A stretch of 64,000 bases of DNA, taken from contig JAVMKO010000001.1 in NCBI GenBank assembly GCA_032164245.1, positions 245,157,644 through 245,221,643 on the forward strand. Reading direction: 5' to 3'. How positions within the stretch are numbered: the stretch's first letter is position 1; each line of letters opens with the position of its first letter. Shown here one piece after another: positions 1 to 11,269 of the stretch. The position numbers and the translations under genes were made by a program. This DNA comes from Sternotherus odoratus. Taxonomy: Eukaryota; Chordata; Testudines; Kinosternidae. The notes beneath the pieces were generated by a model. That model saw nothing but the letters and a program-made list of their open reading frames with translations, was not told where the DNA came from and did not search any database.

Positions 1-908
1 TCAACTCATTTTCATAACAATATGCTTGAAGAAATCCTTAAGCAGTCTGTCATTTACATTTGTTTTCCAGTATAGCCAGTGAAAATATTATTGGGCTTGG
101 GTGGTGACGTTTCTTTGTTTTTTAAGAAGAAAAGTCTAAAGTTAGTGAGCAAGATTGAAGAAACACTTAACAAACATGGGTTTTTCTCTGTGCATTATCC
201 TCTTCTAGCCTTGAAGGAGTCCTTCTTTTAAAAATAAGTAGTTCTTATTGAGAATATTTTTACTTGAATGGAAAGAGAGAGAAAAGGAATAAAAATACAA
301 AGCAAAACAAACAACAAATGAAAAAGTGCTGGCACATCCACTACTATTTCAGAATGTGTAGGACTCTGGGAGACAACAAGGGCTGGTTGAGGGGACACAG
401 GAATGGATAGCAGGAGTCCTGGGTTCTCTTCCTGCCTCTGCCACTTATATTCTGCAGCTCATTCAATGAATTAATTCCCTTTTTCTGATTGTGAATTATC
501 CTTGTTCAAGAAGTGATTTTCACTGATTAGTTCATTATGCATAATTGTATGAACAAATTGCAGCCTATCAGTTTGTGAACAGTTCACCGTTCATATTCAT
601 CATTTGGTATTTGAGTTGCAGGACTGGTTCCCTGTATCACATAGAAACATTTCTGGTAATTGGCTATAGGGAATGCAATAGAGATCTACAATACATGAAA
701 AAGAAGAGGACTTTGTCTTAAATTCTTGTGATCCGTTATTTTAATTGTTGTCTTTGCTGTTATATGCTGAGAAGATTGTTTTGAATGGGGCTAGTTGAGT
801 AGATGTCTTACCTATAAATATGTTAATAATCAGGAAACAACAGAAACTTTAGCAATGAAGAAAGGGACAGATGCTGTGTATAAATACATTGCTTTAATGG
901 TGAACTGA
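1..908. other. AT-rich non-coding stretch
   Basis: No gene, RNA or complete repeat is visible. The sequence is AT-rich and has stop codons in all frames. A short SINE-like fragment sits at 404-460 and is listed separately. Confidence 0.6.
404..460 (+). repeat. CORE/MIR-type SINE, 5' fragment
   Basis: The stretch reads caggagtcctgggttctctt followed by cctgcctctgccac, the layout of the tRNA-derived head of MIR-like SINEs. The core and tail are missing. The assignment is from recall of the family and is tentative because the piece is short. Confidence 0.4.
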
Positions 909-1451
909 CATACTAGCTATAATCAGAGAGGTAGCCGTGTTAGTCTGGAATAGCAGAGGTAACAAAGTCCTGTGGCACCTTAAAGACTAACTATAAAGTT
1001 TTGAAGCATAAGCTTTCGTGGGCTAATACCCACTTCGTCGGATGCAAGCAGTGGAAGTGTCCAGAGGCAGGTATAGAAAAGTAGGCAAGAACCAGGTAGG
1101 AGGTAACAAGGTTAGTCCAATTAGGCTGAACCAGCTTGTTATCTCCAATCAGGGAGGGTGGGTTATTCTTCTAGCAGTTGAATGGGGGGTGTGAACATGG
1201 AGAGAGGAGAAACTATTTCTGTAATTAGAAGGCCATTGTAGGTCTTTGTTCAATCCGAGATTGTTTGTGTTGAATTTGAAAATGAATTGTAGCTCTGCAG
1301 TTTCCCTTTACAGTCTGGACTTGAAGTTTTTTTGCTGCAGTATGGTGACTTTTAAATCTGTAATTGTGTGTCCATGCAGGTTGAAGTGTTCTCCTATAGG
1401 TTTTTGTATATTGCCATTCCTAATACCTGATTTGTGTGCATACTAGCTATA
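909..1451 (-). mobile_element. Penelope-like retroelement, 5'-truncated, with 13-bp TSD
   Basis: The element proper is 922-1438 on the minus strand. A perfect 13-bp direct repeat, catactagctata, flanks it at 909-921 and 1439-1451. The minus-strand translation of about 1250-1438 gives the C-terminal part of a GIY-YIG-type endonuclease region (motifs such as KPIGEHFN, GHTITDLKV and ILQQKNFKSRL), broken by an in-frame stop. It continues into a 3' region ending in the GTGCCACAGGAC and AGACTAACACGGCTAC motifs that are very common in turtle genomes. Penelope-like elements carry a reverse transcriptase fused to a GIY-YIG endonuclease. Only the extreme 3' part survives, as expected from 5' truncation during target-primed integration. 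The family name is from recall. The TSD and reading frame are seen directly. Confidence 0.75.
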
Positions 1452-3309
1452 GTGACTAGAAATAGTTATGGGCAAAGATGTTTGTGAATAGATGGTGACC
1501 CCATTAATCATTGTGGTGGAGATACTGGTAGTTCCCTGCAGTGAGTCATTATAGAAATGCATCAAACAACAAGCAATGACAGATAGCGACTGAAGGCTGA
1601 CAAATGGTCAATAAAACCAGAACTGGCACATTTTTGTCAGTAAAAGGTATGTTTGAATGTTTTGGGGGTACTTACAGTGCTTCTCCTGTTCTAATCCGGG
1701 TCATAAAAGTTAACATCTACATTTAAATACTTTAATTGTAAAGGGAAGATATATAAAAAAAAGCAAATTCTTCTGAGAATATTCACACTGTAATGTTCCC
1801 AAATACCTAATACCACCTAAACTTACCAGTTCCCTCCAGTTTGGGAATGCTGCATCATTTCTAGTCCTCCACCACACTATGCTACACTACACCACAAAGC
1901 ATTTTATGCTAATGTGATGAGACATCACACAGTTTGATATGATGAGGAACAACATAGTGGTGAAAACTTATGGACCAAACTAATTACTTTCAGATAAGAA
2001 TTATTAATTCAGCTGGCAGAACTCTGATCTAAATGCACAAGATCTGGAGATAAATAAATAGATTAGATAGATTTACTGAAAACAATTTGCAGGAATAGAT
2101 ATTCCATTGTGCCTGCCACTGCACACAGCTCTATTTAAAGTGCTGTTCCCCATTCAGGAACACATACATGTATTAATCTCCCTCTTTTATTAATATTTGC
2201 TTGTTTTCTTGATTTTGCCCCTTATAATTAATTAAGACAAAACATTTTGGGGGGATTGTTTTTTTTTAAACGAGGCTGAATCGGCAAACATTGTGTTAAT
2301 GAAACCAGTCTCTTTGGAAAGAAATATTATTGAAGGGATCATCCCAAAGCTGGTGATTAAAAATAAATGGGTAGATCCTCAGATGGAGTAAACCCAGTAT
2401 TTAATTGTGGAGCTGTGCCATCTTACACATGCTGAGAATTTCTCCCCAAATCCTCATGACCAATTTATTTAAGGAGTCATATTGAAATGGAGAAATACAG
2501 GGGGGAAATGGCAAATGTTCTTGCAAATAACAGCACTTGCCAAGTGACTTGGCTTGTACTTGCAACTCCTTTTATTAGCAGCTCACAGAAGCAAAAGTGT
2601 TGTGAAGACTAATGTGAATAAATATTCAAGAGGATATACATGCAGAGACTTTGTGCTTTTGGTAGGTTAGGTGACCAAAGGGGAAGGGTGAAAGTTTTTT
2701 TTTTTTTTTGTAGATATAAGAGGTGAAAGTATACAATGAGAACTACAGCAGGGGATTGGTGAAGTGGGGGAGTGGCAGAAGTCACTACAAATGACAGAGG
2801 CATTCTCACAGTACTTCAGAGCATGCCAGGCAATTCAGCTGAGTGAGTGAAATGCAGCCAAGTATTTGAAGAAAGGGAATGACTAAAGTAGACAACTTCT
2901 AGTACATCTTGGTTTGGGACACTTCACAGAGCAATAAGAGAGAATGCTCAAAAAGCCCAAGTGAGAGACCTGGCATTAACATGCTTAATGCAAGTAAAAC
3001 AACACTCTGCACATATGTGCTGTTAAATGAAGGCCAGTGTAGTCTAGCCATGCTTTTCCTTGGCAGGCATATAAAAGTGTGTTATTGTTTATGGAATGAA
3101 CGAATTACACAGCAGTATCTTGAAGACCCTTGACCACCCTTGCAGTTCTAGCACAGAAAAAAAAAAGATGAGCAAAACAAAGATCTGGCTTCTTTAGAAC
3201 CATACAATTACTTGGCATGAAGAGAAAATTGAATGGAAAGTTTTGCTATGGCATATTTTGTAATTGGAGTTTTCATTGATGTCGATGAGCATTCTGCAAA
3301 CAGAGAGTC
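1452..3309. other. Non-coding stretch without recognisable features
   Basis: AT-rich sequence with no gene or complete repeat that I recognise. It holds a short T-run near 2260 and a T-run of about 17 at 2693-2710. The open frames on both strands are short and unremarkable. Confidence 0.6.
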
Positions 3310-3445
3310 TTATTATTAATATTTATTATTTTTATTATGGTGGCTCCTAAGTGTCTCACTGAGGATTGGGGCTCCATTGTGTAGTTTTGCCAGTATATAA
3401 GAAGATAAAGTCCCTGTCCTGAGGAGTTTATAATCTAAAAAGGCA
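3310..3445 (-). repeat. L2/CORE-SINE 3' tail, antisense
   Basis: Read on the minus strand, this segment has the landmarks of the L2-like 3' end shared by reptile CORE-SINEs: a purine-rich aagtcc/aggacaggg block, an ACAATGGAGCCCC-like block, then an AT-rich tail of TTATT units. It is divergent. The same tail type is seen in sense orientation at 6672-6755 and 19830-19950. Confidence 0.5.
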
Positions 3446-3529
3446 ATACATACTGTATTAAGGAGGTGAGGAAAAGTGATAAAAACATGTGAGCTCAGTT
3501 AGAGACAAAGGATTGCCTTGTGTACACTA

Positions 3530-3735
3530 GTACTTGGGAATCCGGCTTCAATTCCTGGCTTTGGTTACAGTTTTATCTGTTACCTTAGGCTAATTGCTTA
3601 GTCTCTCTCTGCTGCTGTTCTCCAATTATAAAATAGGGATACTTCCTTACCTCACTAAATCATTTGTGAGGATAAATTAATTATTTGTGATGCATTCAGA
3701 TACTATAGTGATGGGGATCATGTAAGTGGATAGTC
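3530..3735 (+). repeat. CORE/MIR-type SINE
   Basis: The order of landmarks matches a tRNA-derived CORE-SINE. A head end (ttcaattcctggctttgg) comes first, then a run resembling accttgggcaa-tcacttag, then a polypyrimidine, then ccaattataaaatagggata. After these come tgtgaggataaatta and the tail cagatactatagtgatgggg. It is a moderately old copy in sense orientation. A close relative lies at 14465-14690. Confidence 0.65.
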
Positions 3736-4929
3736 ACAGGAGGCCAGATTTTCCATTTTTCTGCATAATGTGTGGTATAGTGATTCACATCAGTTCAAAG
3801 TGAGTACTGTATAACACACTACTAAATCAGAATAGCAGAGTTTTGCACTCACCCACTTTACACTGGTGAGGGAATGCAAGAGGAACATTAATGTTGGGCT
3901 TAACTTGGGAGTTTCTTCTTAAAGGAAACTATTCCTAGCTGCCCATCAACAAAATGTGGTTTCTTTTCAGTTTTAATTGTTATCCTTTGACTAATTCTTA
4001 TCGGTTTAAGCACAATCTATTGCCACAAAAAGTATTCATTTGCACATGAACTTTTTTTAAAGGATAAAAATATAAAAATTCTCTCTTACACCAAAGACCA
4101 ATCAACATTTTGAAATCCCACCCACTTGTTATCAAGATGGCAACCCCTCCTCTCATATTAAAAGATCTCAGCACACCTTTCTGTCACAAGAGAAGAGCAG
4201 AAACATGAAGTCACAAAAGAGGAGTCTGCTAATTCTGTGAATTTGTATGGTTTGGGTACTTCGGGCTTCTCAGTAAGTTTGGCCTCACTTTCCTTCAGCC
4301 AGAGTGGGGGCATCTCCCCAATTACTGCTACCATGGGTGCAGTAAGAGTTTGTATCTGTACACAGTCCACAGGAGTGAGCCTCCAGGCCCAGCCAACAGA
4401 CTCTGGCAAGCCTGGATCACGAGAGCACTCTAAAAATAGCTTAAATGACCTGATCTGAAGCGAAAGATTTAGTTTAGATTTTCCCAGTTGCGAAAGTTCT
4501 GTGACATTAAAAGTACATGTGTGTATCTGGAAAAAAATGTGGCTATTTCTAAACCTGAGGAAGAACAGAGGGATCTGCATAGACAGGAGACATTATATTT
4601 GTCCATTTATCCACTTAAATATCTGACAAAAATAGATGAAGTGTTTGGTGTAAGAAGCAATGTCCCACCAAAAAATGAGAGATTAAAAAAGGATAGTGTC
4701 ACATTATATTTTTTCAAAATGTAAATTTCCTGAGGAAATTTTCAAGTTTGTGAACTCAGTATTTTCTGCTGGAAAATATGGTGGCAAATATCAAAATATT
4801 GTTGTGAGTAACCTGATTTTGGCCTCTGCTGAGACCGGTCAGGCAAAAACAAGAGAAGTTCCAGCCCTAACAGTTTTCCTGCCCTTTCCAGGGCATTCAC
4901 CACTTATTGCCTACTGGGAAGTCTAAGCT
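3736..4929. other. Non-coding stretch
   Basis: No gene found. Frames of 140 aa (4158-4580, minus) and 78 aa (4488-4724, plus) are open but show no domain, no splice context and no compositional bias, so I do not call them. A motif around 3850-3880 (tttacactggtg) resembles the palindromic MITE seen at 54084. Confidence 0.5.
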
Positions 4930-5515
4930 CTCTCCCACTCTTTCCTACAGGAGTGAAGAGATAGTTTTGGTCAGGGGAAGGATCCCATCCCTTCCCCCTC
5001 TTCTTCCCCCTGAATCTCCACCCCTTGGCCAGGCCAGCATAGAGCCCAGGCAAGGAGCCTGGGCAGTTGTGGGAGCTATGTAGATGTTCCACCTCTCTAT
5101 GGTGCAGAGGGGCTGAGAGCAGCTCCTGGCCTGTATCCCCACCCCTAGGCTCCCAGCCCAGCCCAGGGCACTTGGAGGTGGAGGGTCCGTGACTCCATCC
5201 TGGCTCGCTACAGCTGCCTGCATGGCTCTCTCCGACTCATCTCTGGCTGGGTTCAGGGCCTCAGATCCACATCTCGGCCATGGTAAGAGCTGTGCGGGCA
5301 GCTATGGGAAGTTCCACTTGCCCTTGGCAGGGGGCCAAGGGAGTAGGGATATGGGCTGGGGCTGATTCTCGGTGCTCCCTCCCTCCCCCCGGCAGGTGGA
5401 GAGTCCTCACAGCTCCCATAATTGCAATCTGGGCTCCACTCTGACCTGGCCGGGGGGGGGGGGGGGAAGAGGAAGGGCAGGGTGGTGCCCCCCAGGTCCC
5501 CCCTATACTTTTTGG
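4930..5515. other. GC-rich island of unknown origin
   Basis: A sharply bounded GC-rich block in AT-rich surroundings. It contains C-rich tracts, repeated agctccc/ggccagg motifs and a run of 14 Gs at 5453-5466. Its style matches the GC-rich interiors of the non-autonomous DNA transposons elsewhere in the window, but I find no terminal inverted repeat or TSD at its edges. Open frames cross it in several registers, which is expected from its composition. Confidence 0.45.
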
Positions 5516-6671
5516 AAGTTTTTGATGCCCTTGATCTTTGATGCCCTAGCATCAAGTCATATCTCTTGCTATAGGGGCCAGAATCGTCCTACTCCACACA
5601 TTTGGTAGAGTTAGCAACAATGTTAATGCCACATGCACTATTAAGACAGCACCAAGGGACCAATTTTTGTGCATGTAGGCAAGGTAGTTGAACAATAAAG
5701 GGACAGAAAAAAACAATATAATATTGAAAAAAAGTCCCTCATGATTTGAGGGCCAATCTCAAACTAAACATATACAAACAAATAAATACATTCCAGCCTG
5801 AAGAACAACTTCACTCTTTATTTTACAGCCTATTTACTAGTTGAAGGAGTTGCTCATTCTCACAATATTACAGAAATGGCACATTTACTTGTGAAGGATA
5901 AAGAAGTTTTCACAATATCCTTCTGAGCTTTACAGTGAAGATAAGAACCGATGCTTTTCTTAGCATCACTAAAGTACAATAAAAAAGATACTAGTATATG
6001 TTATTGAAAAAAAATACAACCCCTTCCCTGACTTTAGCAATGTTATTATTATTCTTTCAGTTCTGTATTGTTTTCTACTCTGCAGCTTTGTGTTATACAG
6101 ATTGTCAAATTTGTCAAGATTTCTTGTTCTTTGTTTGAAATTTTTTAGGCAGCAATGTTATTTTTCCACCAGCAGTTCTAAAAATATGTCCCCAGCAGAC
6201 ACTATTTGTGTGATGGTAACCCAGATTGTAAGAGGATACACAATTGAATAATAGGAAAAAAATAAATCTAATATTTCCTTCATCTGCATAAATCAGCTGA
6301 GGTTTTTTACATCAACGTTTGGGTTTGAGTGAATGCTGCATCTATTGTGAAAGGTAGCAATTAGTCGGCATTCTGATTATACTCACTTAGGAACCATGTA
6401 CATTTTAGAACATAGAAAATGTTTGGATAAAAGGAAACCTTGGACACCAACCAGTCTGCCTTCCCATTTGGAGGATTGAAGCTCTAATAGTGCAGCCTCC
6501 AGTGGTAGCATTAGTATTAGCACTGGGTTTCAGGCTAAGTACCAGTGTGGAACTGCAATACACATTCTTTACCCTCTTGATCCCCACCTTCCTCACTTAT
6601 TGGTCTGTTCCAGCCACCTGTTATTTTCATCGTAAATCTAAACTAAGATTTTGGGACAGGAAATGTCTTTT
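5516..6671. other. Non-coding stretch with two shared short repeats
   Basis: AT-rich and without genes. It holds the isolated repeat arm at 5639-5676 (listed separately) and, at 5877-5912, a segment resembling 28989-29023. The rest shows nothing I recognise. Confidence 0.55.
5639..5676 (+). repeat. Solitary arm of the inverted-repeat element found at 7690
   Basis: Thirty-eight bases here are identical to 7690-7727, including the block gacagcaccaagggacc. The inverted partner arm that closes the element at 7862-7882 is absent here. This is therefore a half copy or a terminal fragment of the same element. Confidence 0.6.
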
Positions 6672-6755
6672 TATTACATGTTTATATGGTGTCTAGCAAA
6701 ATGGGGCCCTGATCCTTGAATTAGAGCCCCTAGGCACTACTGTAATACAAAACAA
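6672..6755 (+). repeat. L2/CORE-SINE 3' tail
   Basis: The tail landmarks are in sense order: tatggtgtctagcaaaatgg, ggccctgatcc, gagcccctaggcactac and tgtaatacaaaa. This is the 3' end type found on reptile CORE-SINEs and L2-like LINEs, without the upstream head. Confidence 0.55.
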
Positions 6756-7689
6756 CTGTATTGTGTTTTATCTCGGGGCAGTAGTGCTTCAACTTGCAAC
6801 CTGCTAATGACTAATTAGTGATTTTACTATCTTCCCACTGCACAACTCAGTAAAAAAGTAAATCCTTGGTAATTTCCTTCTGTTCCTATCCCAAAAATAA
6901 ATACAACATTATATTAACCTTTCTACAGGATACAGCCTCATCTTTTATGTCATAAGAATATATATCAGTTGGCATAATCTTATTTCAAAATTTGGAAATG
7001 GATTCCATCTAGCCTTTAGAAATTTCAATTTTCAGAACTTCTAATTGCTTGACTGTTTCTTTCACTTATGGGAACTATGTTATGACAAATTAGAGATATG
7101 TCAGCACATCATGAACTGTCAAGATGCAAACACTTAATATTAAATTTTCCTTGAAGAAAACCAATGCATTAAGCACACCCAGACAGTGATTAAGGGAATT
7201 ATGTGGGTTAAAACACTCTTCTTTGTCTGAAAGTATATTTTAACCTTTATAAATTTCTTTGTGTTGGACAGCAATATTGTGACTATGCAATCCCGGTCGA
7301 ACCGCTTTGGAGTAGCTGTTTACCAGAGAAAAAGCTCAGAGGCTTAAACAAAAAAAGTGAACAGAATGTTTAGGCAGGCAGAGTCCAAAGGTATATCTAC
7401 ACGGCATCCCAGAAATACTTGCAGTGAGACAACAGCAAAGGAGAGCAGATGGCCAAAGTTCCATAAAATAGTGAGATGCACTTTACGTAGGCATCAGCAT
7501 GAGTGGGTAAAGTAGAAGTGCCCTGCACTAGGAGAGCACTGAAAGTTGAACCATTTTAGCAGTATGTGCAAGAGTAGAGGAAAGTCTCAAGAATTCATTC
7601 AGATTTGTACAAGAGGAGGATGACGCATGAGATAGCAATGATGACATCATGACTCTCTCCTTGAGTCTAAGAGCATATCGGGTTCAAGT
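6756..7689. other. Non-coding stretch
   Basis: No gene or clear repeat. The block ggtatatctacacggc at about 7391 resembles the terminal motif of the MITEs at 12223 and 54804, but no second end is evident. Confidence 0.5.
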
Positions 7690-7882
7690 TATTAAGACAG
7701 CACCAAGGGACCAATTTTTGTGCATGTGGCAATGTTGATAAAGAAATGTCCCATGTGATTTCAGCTGGATAGAGGGGCCTCCTATAACATGATTCCTCAG
7801 GGTGAACTGGACCCATTACAAAGAGTATGCAATATTGCTGCATGCACAGAGATTGGTATTGCCCCTTGGTGCTGTCCTAATG
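7690..7882. mobile_element. Short terminal-inverted-repeat element (MITE-like)
   Basis: The left end, attaagacagcaccaaggg, is answered at the right end by the reverse complement of attaggacagcaccaagggg. Similarity between the arms extends to about 40 bp, including a tgtgcatg block in each arm. The enclosed 190 bp have no coding capacity. A duplicated left arm lies at 5639-5676. The TSD is unclear, so the superfamily cannot be assigned. Confidence 0.55.
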
Positions 7883-7959
7883 TACAGTGAGAGCACAAGG
7901 CAGCCCACAGGGAAATGTGACCTCAAAGTAACTTACTCGGAAACTGACAATACCAACTG

Positions 7960-8300
7960 AAGTTCATTGTGGTGGATGGTAAGCATCATAGATCCCTTTT
8001 GGGGATTATAACCATATGAGCCATGGATTTAATCAAAATTTTAAAGATGAATGTACAAGAAGCAAAAAAGGGAGTTCCATGGACTATGGAGACAATTTTA
8101 AAAGTATATGGGAATGTTTTGAAAGGCGATGGAAGCTTTGAAGGAAAGCTCTGATTGGAAGTAGACCCTGCGGTGCAAACTGTGTGTTTACCAGGAAAGA
8201 AAATTCCAGTGGGACTATGTAAAATAGCATACAAAGACCTCAAAGGTCTGCAGAGCAGGGGTTTCATAGCACCTTTAGAGACCAGTATAGCCTAAGTCAG
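7960..8300 (+). pseudogene. Ty3/gypsy-type pol relic, part 1 (protease end and linker to RT)
   Basis: Frame-by-frame translation gives KFIVVDGKHHRSLLGI from 7960, the style of the C-terminal part of a retroviral-type aspartic protease. Later come LEVDPAVQTV and KIPVGLCK, then LQSRGFIAPLETS just before 8292. This is the conserved approach to the reverse transcriptase fingers in Ty3/gypsy Pol. In-frame stops and at least one frame change show that it is dead. The frame is interrupted at 8300 by the hAT element and resumes at 8763. Such Pol proteins process the polyprotein and copy the element RNA. No LTR was found for this copy. Confidence 0.65.
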
Positions 8301-8754
8301 CAGGGCCAGCAACAGAAATTTGGGGCCCCCCGACTCTGATAGTTTGGGGGCCCCCCCAGCCCAGCCGGGCCCCCCCCAGCCCAGCCGACAGCGGCTCGGC
8401 CCCCCCCAGCCCAGCCGCCCCCCCCAGCCCAGCCGGCGCTCCCCCCCCAGCTGACAGCGCCTGGGGGAGGAAGCCCAGCCGCCCCCCCCCAGCCGGCGCT
8501 CCCCCCCAGCTGACAGCTGGCCACAGTGGGAGCGAGAGCCCAGGAGCGGCGTGAGACCCCCTTTCTCCCCCGCCCTTTCTCCCCCTGGACTGAGCCGCTG
8601 CCGCCGGCCGGGCTCACTGCTCCGGCCGGGGACACGCGCGCTCGTCCGGAGGAGAGCCGTGCCGGATGACTATGGGTAGAGCTGTACCAGGGCCCCCCTA
8701 AAGTGCGGGGCCCGGTACAGCTCTACCCGTAGTACCCCCCTGTCGCCGGCCCTG
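8301..8754 (+). mobile_element. Non-autonomous hAT element, copy 1 of a three-copy family
   Basis: The termini CAGGGCCAGCAACAG and CTGTCGCCGGCCCTG form a terminal inverted repeat. They are flanked by a perfect 8-bp TSD, taagtcag, at 8293-8300 and 8755-8762, which is diagnostic of hAT transposition. The 454-bp interior is GC-rich, with repeated cccagcccagccg units, and encodes no transposase. It inserted into the gypsy pol relic, so it is younger than that copy. Related copies are at 32723-33264 (same orientation) and 58095-59045 (opposite orientation). Confidence 0.85.
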
Positions 8755-8762
8755 TAAGTCAG

Positions 8763-9340
8763 TAGCGTGCTGGTGATAGAGAACATATCAGGCAAATTAT
8801 GCAGCTGAACCAGGCATTGAAAAGTCACTATCCACTGCCCACAGTTGATGATATATTGACAAAACTTTTTAAAGCCAGAGTCTTTACAGACTGTGATATG
8901 AGGAATGGGTTTTGGCACATAAGAATGGATAAAGAGTTCTGCATGCTGATCATTCTTGCAACACCATGTGGTTACCACAGATGGCTGTGCATGCCAATGG
9001 GTATGAGCCCAGTTCCAGAGATGTTCCAGATAAGACTCACTCAAGCACTGGAAGGACTGCCTGGGGTGAAAATAATTGCAAATGATATTTTCTTAGTAGG
9101 TGAAGCAAACAATGATATAGAAGCTAAATGAGACCCTGACTGAAAATTACAAGTTTTTCCATAGCGGTGCAGAAGCAAGAACTTAAAGCTCAACCCAGAA
9201 AAAATGTGACTCAATTAATGTGAGGTGGCGTGCATTGGATATCCACTCACAGAAAAGGGTCTAAAAGGAGATCTCACTGATATCAAGACAATCAGAGAGA
9301 CATGCCAGCTCCAGTTGGTATGAAAGAGGTACAATGTTTC
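8763..9340 (+). pseudogene. Ty3/gypsy-type reverse transcriptase relic, part 2
   Basis: The translation from about 8799 to 9128 is a continuous 110-residue RT palm segment. It shows LNQALKSHYPLPTVDDIL, then FTDCDMRNGFW, where the first catalytic aspartate region lies, then PMGMSPVPEMFQ, and IIANDIF at the active-site box. That box normally reads xxDD in Ty3/gypsy enzymes, but the first aspartate is asparagine here. After a stop at 9129, further RT-like motifs (KNLKLNPEK, HPLTEKGLK) appear in shifted frames until about 9340. The copy is enzymatically dead. It continues the relic at 7960-8300 across the hAT insertion. Confidence 0.75.
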
Positions 9341-10018
9341 ATAAGAATGATTCATTTTCTGTCCAAGGTTTGACTGTACCTGTCGATGGTAGCTGCAGGG
9401 GTGCCTCCATAAATCTTTCACGTGGTTCACACCCTCAGTCCTTATGGAGCCATCCCTGCTGCAGCTGTTGGCCTCAGTGCCTCTCCTGCTGAAACCACAC
9501 TGCACTCTGCCCCTACCTTCCTACCCAGCCTACCTGGGTAAAGTGTTGGTCTCCAACCCTGAGAGGGGACACAGGCTGTTGGAAGCCTTAAGGTTGCAGA
9601 AGCACTCTAGACGATGTCAAGTGTAGCGAGTGTAGCATTCACTATAGTATGTTAAGTGTATCTCTCTGTACCAATACAAAAGTTATGTGAATCAATCTGT
9701 AGTTCCCATCTGATGTGCTTTGGTCATGGGGTAAAATCTTTAAAAGCAACTACGTGATTTAAGAGCCTGAGTACCATTAAAACTCACTGGTCTTTTCCTG
9801 TGCACTGTTCTCTGTTCCCCTTGTTGGTGAGGGTGTTTTTCATAGTAACTTTGTGATAAAACTTTAAGCTTCTGTTATTTGTCTAAGCCTCTTCTATAAC
9901 TGAAAAACTGCTTTACAGTTTATGCTACCTATTTTCCACTACTCTTATGGTATTATTCCTTTCTTTTTTCTCCTTCTGAATTCATTAAGAGAATTCTGAT
10001 TCCAGAATTACCCTGTCT
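9341..10018. other. Non-coding stretch
   Basis: No gene recognised. A mildly GC-rich patch at 9420-9620 contains short open frames without domain similarity. It may be more of the decayed gypsy copy or unrelated sequence. Confidence 0.5.
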
Positions 10019-10080
10019 GATCCAGTACCCACTGAAGTTACTGTAACTCTTTCCATTGACTTCAGTGGACACTGGGTCAG
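10019..10080. repeat. Short palindromic repeat (MITE-like)
   Basis: The left arm gatccagtacccactgaagt is answered by acttcagtggacactgggtc at the right end, an imperfect 20-bp inverted repeat around a 22-bp loop. The ctgaagtcaatgg-type core recurs, more decayed, at 57046-57118 and 57411-57500. This suggests a dispersed palindromic family. No TSD was established. Confidence 0.5.
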
Positions 10081-11267
10081 GGCCTGAGAGCCAAATTCTG
10101 TCTTGAGATATGTGTACATAAAATCAACTCCCATTGATTTTAATGCAGAGCTGCACACTTCTATGATCATATCTTAGGACAAGATTTGGTTCTGTAGCCC
10201 CTCCTGTTCTTGCTGGATTCACCACTTTAGGGAACACCTACTGCCCTTGGATATGAGGGAGACACCACTGAAGTGACTGGGAACTTCACATATGAATCTC
10301 AGGGCAGAATGTGTTTCTAACTACTCCATCTATGGAATGTTCTTTCTTCTGAATGTTTTTTCTTGTGCAAATTTGACTTTCCAGATCCACATCTTTGTTC
10401 TCTGGGTTATCATAAACACACCCCATTGGCCACATCCATGTTCACCTTGGTGACACAAGTAGTCCTATTACAGTTATATGTGAATGAGGTGAACAAGATA
10501 TGGCCTCATGTGTGCATCTGCCTGCCTCTAAATATTTTCATTTGAGAAGCATGAGAGCTTGCAGACTTTTAGATCACTGATTTCCCAGATGCATGGTCTT
10601 TTACACTTTGTACAAAAAAAAAGCTGGAAAGGAAGAAAGAAGATGACAACTCAACACAATACAAGGATAGATATTCAGTCTGCACTCTCAAAATCAGCAG
10701 CAGCTGTAGCTCAATTAAACCCAACAGTTCACAGGTGTTCACAGGAATGACTAACATAAAAGCACACTTCTCTTTAGTGCTCCTTTAAAAAATATTTTAG
10801 AGCTCTTTAAATTTTATATACTTCACCCAACTAAGCTAGAAAACAATAGATAGATAATTGGAGATTATTTGAAGATAAATCACTTCAAATTCAACATGTT
10901 AGTTGTTTGATTTTGAAACCATAGTGAGCTCACATACTAAAGGGGAGATTACACCATGCCCAGTCATGTAATTAGTTTCTGAGTTCCTGGCAAAAGCTAT
11001 GCACAATTAAAATTTATATGTGCATGGTCTGAAAGATACTGGAGAGGTCTGGAACACTAGTCCAGCCTGGTTTACATGGTGTATAATTATTTCTCAGCAG
11101 TATATGGTGGAATCTGTCACTGTCTTAAAACCTGGACATTGTGATATCAGCCGGAAACACAGTACAAGTGTCATTCATTTTTTTGCAAGCTGGTGCTTGC
11201 CTGACTGGTATTTGAGGAGTTTATTGAGGAGAATGGGCTGACAGATAATGCAAACGTTTTTTATGAG
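10081..11267. other. Non-coding stretch
   Basis: AT-rich with no gene and no repeat that I can name. The short open frames at 10363, 10559 and 11020 have no recognisable motif. Confidence 0.55.
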
Positions 11268-11269
11268 TA

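Noticed and set aside
1246..1446. 66-codon plus-strand frame
   Set aside because: It is the antisense shadow of the Penelope-like coding remnant on the minus strand.
4158..4580. 140-codon minus-strand frame as a host exon
   Set aside because: No domain and no convincing splice sites. Another frame overlaps it on the opposite strand. Length alone is not sufficient in 64 kb.
4930..5515. CpG-island promoter of a host gene
   Set aside because: GC-rich but C/G-homopolymeric with few CpGs, without a TATA box, initiator or following exon. It resembles transposon interior.
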